A stretch of DNA of 64,000 nucleotides. Source: Brugia malayi. Taxonomy: Eukaryota > Nematoda > Chromadorea > Rhabditida > Onchocercidae. The stretch covers positions 7,562,501-7,626,500 of the forward strand of contig NW_025062476.1 of NCBI RefSeq assembly GCF_000002995.4, written 5' to 3'. Below, piece by piece: positions 62,401-64,000 of the stretch. Under the pieces are notes generated by a model, which saw only the letters and a program-made list of their open reading frames with translations, did no database searches and was not told where the DNA came from. Position numbers and translations under genes: made by a program. Each line of letters begins with the position of its first letter. The stretch's first letter is position 1.

Positions 62401-63081
62401 CTCGAATTTTCTAAGTTCCTTGTTCTCGATTGAATTAATAAGTGTTCCTACTGCCAGAGCCATTTACATTTGACGATGACAATCGTTAACTTCGAAAATA
62501 ACTTTTTTTTTTGAATATAAAATCCATTTATTTTTATGCTCGCATTTGATTGGTAGGTTACAACAAAGTAGTTTTTTTCAGTCTCTATCCATTGTGCATC
62601 AAAGACGGCAATGCTATTCATTTGGCGTTATTTATTTTCTATTATATTATTACATATTCATCCTTTTCAAAACTTTCGATGTTTATGGTACTTTATATTT
62701 TCTATTAAAAGAACTTGACGCTTGCTTGAAATAATTCTAAAAGGTTACATCTTGCAAGGGTTTATTTGACTTCTAGCTGTCAGCACTATCATAACTACCT
62801 CAAATTCATTGCCACTTTTTTTATGTTTTGGGATTGTTGGAATGTATTTTTAGCAATTGGTTGTTCATGGAAGCTGTTTGGCATCGTTAGCACTTTGTTT
62901 GGCAAGTTTACTTTTTGCACCACCAGCACGATTTCCTCATATTTTTTCTCTTTTAATAGCGGTTTACTGTTTTCTTCATTTCATAACGTTTTTTCTGTAT
63001 ATTAACTTGGTTACATTGCGATTTAGATTTAAGAAGCTGGAAATTGTAGACTTATTTTTTACTTTAGTTCATGAATTGTAA
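59444..63081 (+). CDS. alg6: ALG6, dolichyl-P-Glc:Man9GlcNAc2-PP-dolichol alpha-1,3-glucosyltransferase, 499 aa
   Basis: Twelve exons: 59444-59543, 59761-59845, 60034-60123, 60507-60678, 60832-60896, 61082-61276, 61364-61511, 61588-61673, 61790-61945, 62048-62116, 62582-62687, 62854-63081; all phases agree. The enzyme adds the first glucose to the lipid-linked N-glycan precursor on the luminal side of the ER. Diagnostic motifs: [17 protein letters not shown] (38-54, with the acidic residue of the first luminal loop), [15 protein letters not shown] (73-87), DSGHFQYN (166-173), [11 protein letters not shown] (~205-215), [17 protein letters not shown] (277-293) and [12 protein letters not shown] (353-364). 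GDYEAQRHW and [11 protein letters not shown] separate ALG6 from ALG8. Many hydrophobic segments fit the GT57 multi-pass fold, and the length is close to human ALG6 (507). The ATG is 2 nt after a gaagcag acceptor; an in-frame upstream ATG exists at 59354+. The exon 11/12 join is the least certain. Confidence 0.95.
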
Positions 63082-63205
63082 TGAGCTGTAATTTTTCTGT
63101 CCTTGTCAGTTGGAATTATAAAAAATTGGGACTATAAAATTCAAATTTGTGGCACTTATCGCCAGTATTCAGCCAATATTAGGCTTCAGCCGGTTTTCCA
63201 GTTGT

Positions 63206-63211
63206 AATAAA
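63206..63211 (+). terminator. Poly(A) signal AATAAA of ALG6
   Basis: Canonical hexamer 125 nt after the ALG6 stop codon. Confidence 0.5.
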
Positions 63212-64000
63212 CTGTCGTATTTCTTTAATGAAACCTAAAATACCTCTTTAATTTTACCAATTATATTAAAAGCTTTAATAAATTGCAGTATATATCTTTT
63301 TTTCATTATATTATCGAGAATAGTTTTATGAGCTTTGGTAGTATTTCGATTTGCCAGTAGTCATAATAATCATGATGTATGTCAGTTGCAGGGGAAAATT
63401 CGTTCTTTTGTTACTGACGTAAAAAATAACTTGAATGCTTAATCTTGAAACCTATGACATGATTTAAGATGGAAAACATAATCGAACCTATGATATGTTC
63501 GTGGGTCGAACAGTTTCATTTTTGCATGTCGAAAAGACAATACATGATGCAACATATTCTCTTGTTCATATTTCTCTTTCATCACTCATGATTATATATA
63601 TATATATAAACATTCTACTGTGGATGTATGAAAAGTTTTCCAAGCTGAAAAGTTCAATACAGTTTACTAAAGTATAAATTGAACTGCAGCGCCTATAAAT
63701 TTTGCAAGTCTTAACAAGATTACGGTTAGCGATCTCTTGCCTCAATGAATAAAGATACTTATTATAAAAAAGAAATAATTAGAATACAAAATCTGATTTT
63801 AAAGGGGCGATGCAGGACATCTGTTTAATTTGGAGAAAAAGTGGTAGGTAGCTGAAATGAAGCCTCTCGCTGAATGATTTTCTCCTTGCTATTATGAAGG
63901 GGTGATTAAAATATTGGAATAATCGAAGAGTCACACGAGACGAAGCTTCAAGACAGCAGCGCTATTTACATTTTTTGTGTCTTCTTTTCCAACTAAAACC
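63212..64000. other. No gene seen
   Basis: AT-rich intergenic sequence with a short (AT)n run near 63595-63607. Small frames lack splice signals and family likeness. Confidence 0.5.

Noticed and set aside
1..64000. CRISPR arrays, prophage, bacterial operons, nematode telomere repeats (TTAGGC), SL RNA or 5S genes
   Set aside because: None seen. The regular repeats present are rDNA spacer and simple sequence, and gene structure is eukaryotic throughout.

Overview
The window is animal nuclear DNA, most likely from a parasitic nematode of the filarial/spirurid type. It is AT-rich, with short phase-variable introns ending in TTTCAG/TTTTAG-like acceptors. Several genes have an acceptor only 0-20 nt upstream of the ATG, which suggests spliced-leader trans-splicing. 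The gene content also fits: an hlh-1/MyoD orthologue, a PAX protein with only the PAI half of the paired domain, and a candidate SmY RNA, a nematode-specific Sm-class RNA. No prokaryotic or viral genes were seen.

Layout. Positions 1-13045 hold a head-to-tail rDNA array on the minus strand. It contains two complete 18S-ITS1-5.8S units, a 28S 5' piece running off the left edge, two 28S 3' pieces, intergenic spacers carrying the same ~85-bp minisatellite at about 20 and 7 copies, and a scrambled, error-rich junction at 7280-8048. Both 28S 3' pieces stop at the same nucleotide, which lies between the classic R2 and R1 retroelement target sites. From 13046 on the DNA is single-copy. It holds a six-exon conserved gene of unknown function (14330-17584, minus); an unresolved stretch with scattered candidate exons (18.2-22.2 kb) and the SmY-like RNA at about 21.34-21.41 kb; a TTC9-like TPR gene (23288-25843, plus); a classical tyrosine phosphatase (26980-30258, plus); a PAI-only PAX gene (31192-32313, minus); a possible small secreted peptide gene lying inside a possible antisense gene (32.6-34.1 kb); hlh-1 (36433-41385, minus); a CYP33-like cytochrome P450 (48483-51739, minus); an unrecognised four-exon gene (56956-58767, plus); and ALG6, the dolichol-linked oligosaccharide glucosyltransferase (59444-63081, plus).

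The protein genes are unrelated housekeeping, developmental and detoxification genes and do not form a visible pathway. The P450 lies upstream of hlh-1 on the same strand, separated by about 7 kb of apparently non-coding DNA that probably contains hlh-1 regulatory sequence. TTC9-like and PTP, and the unknown 57-kb gene and ALG6, are same-strand neighbours about 0.7-1.1 kb apart, so operons are possible but not shown.

Exon models were built by eye from reading frame, splice-site and phase agreement. Exons recognised by protein family (hlh-1, ALG6, P450, PTP, PAX) are firm. Small orphan exons are tentative and marked so.
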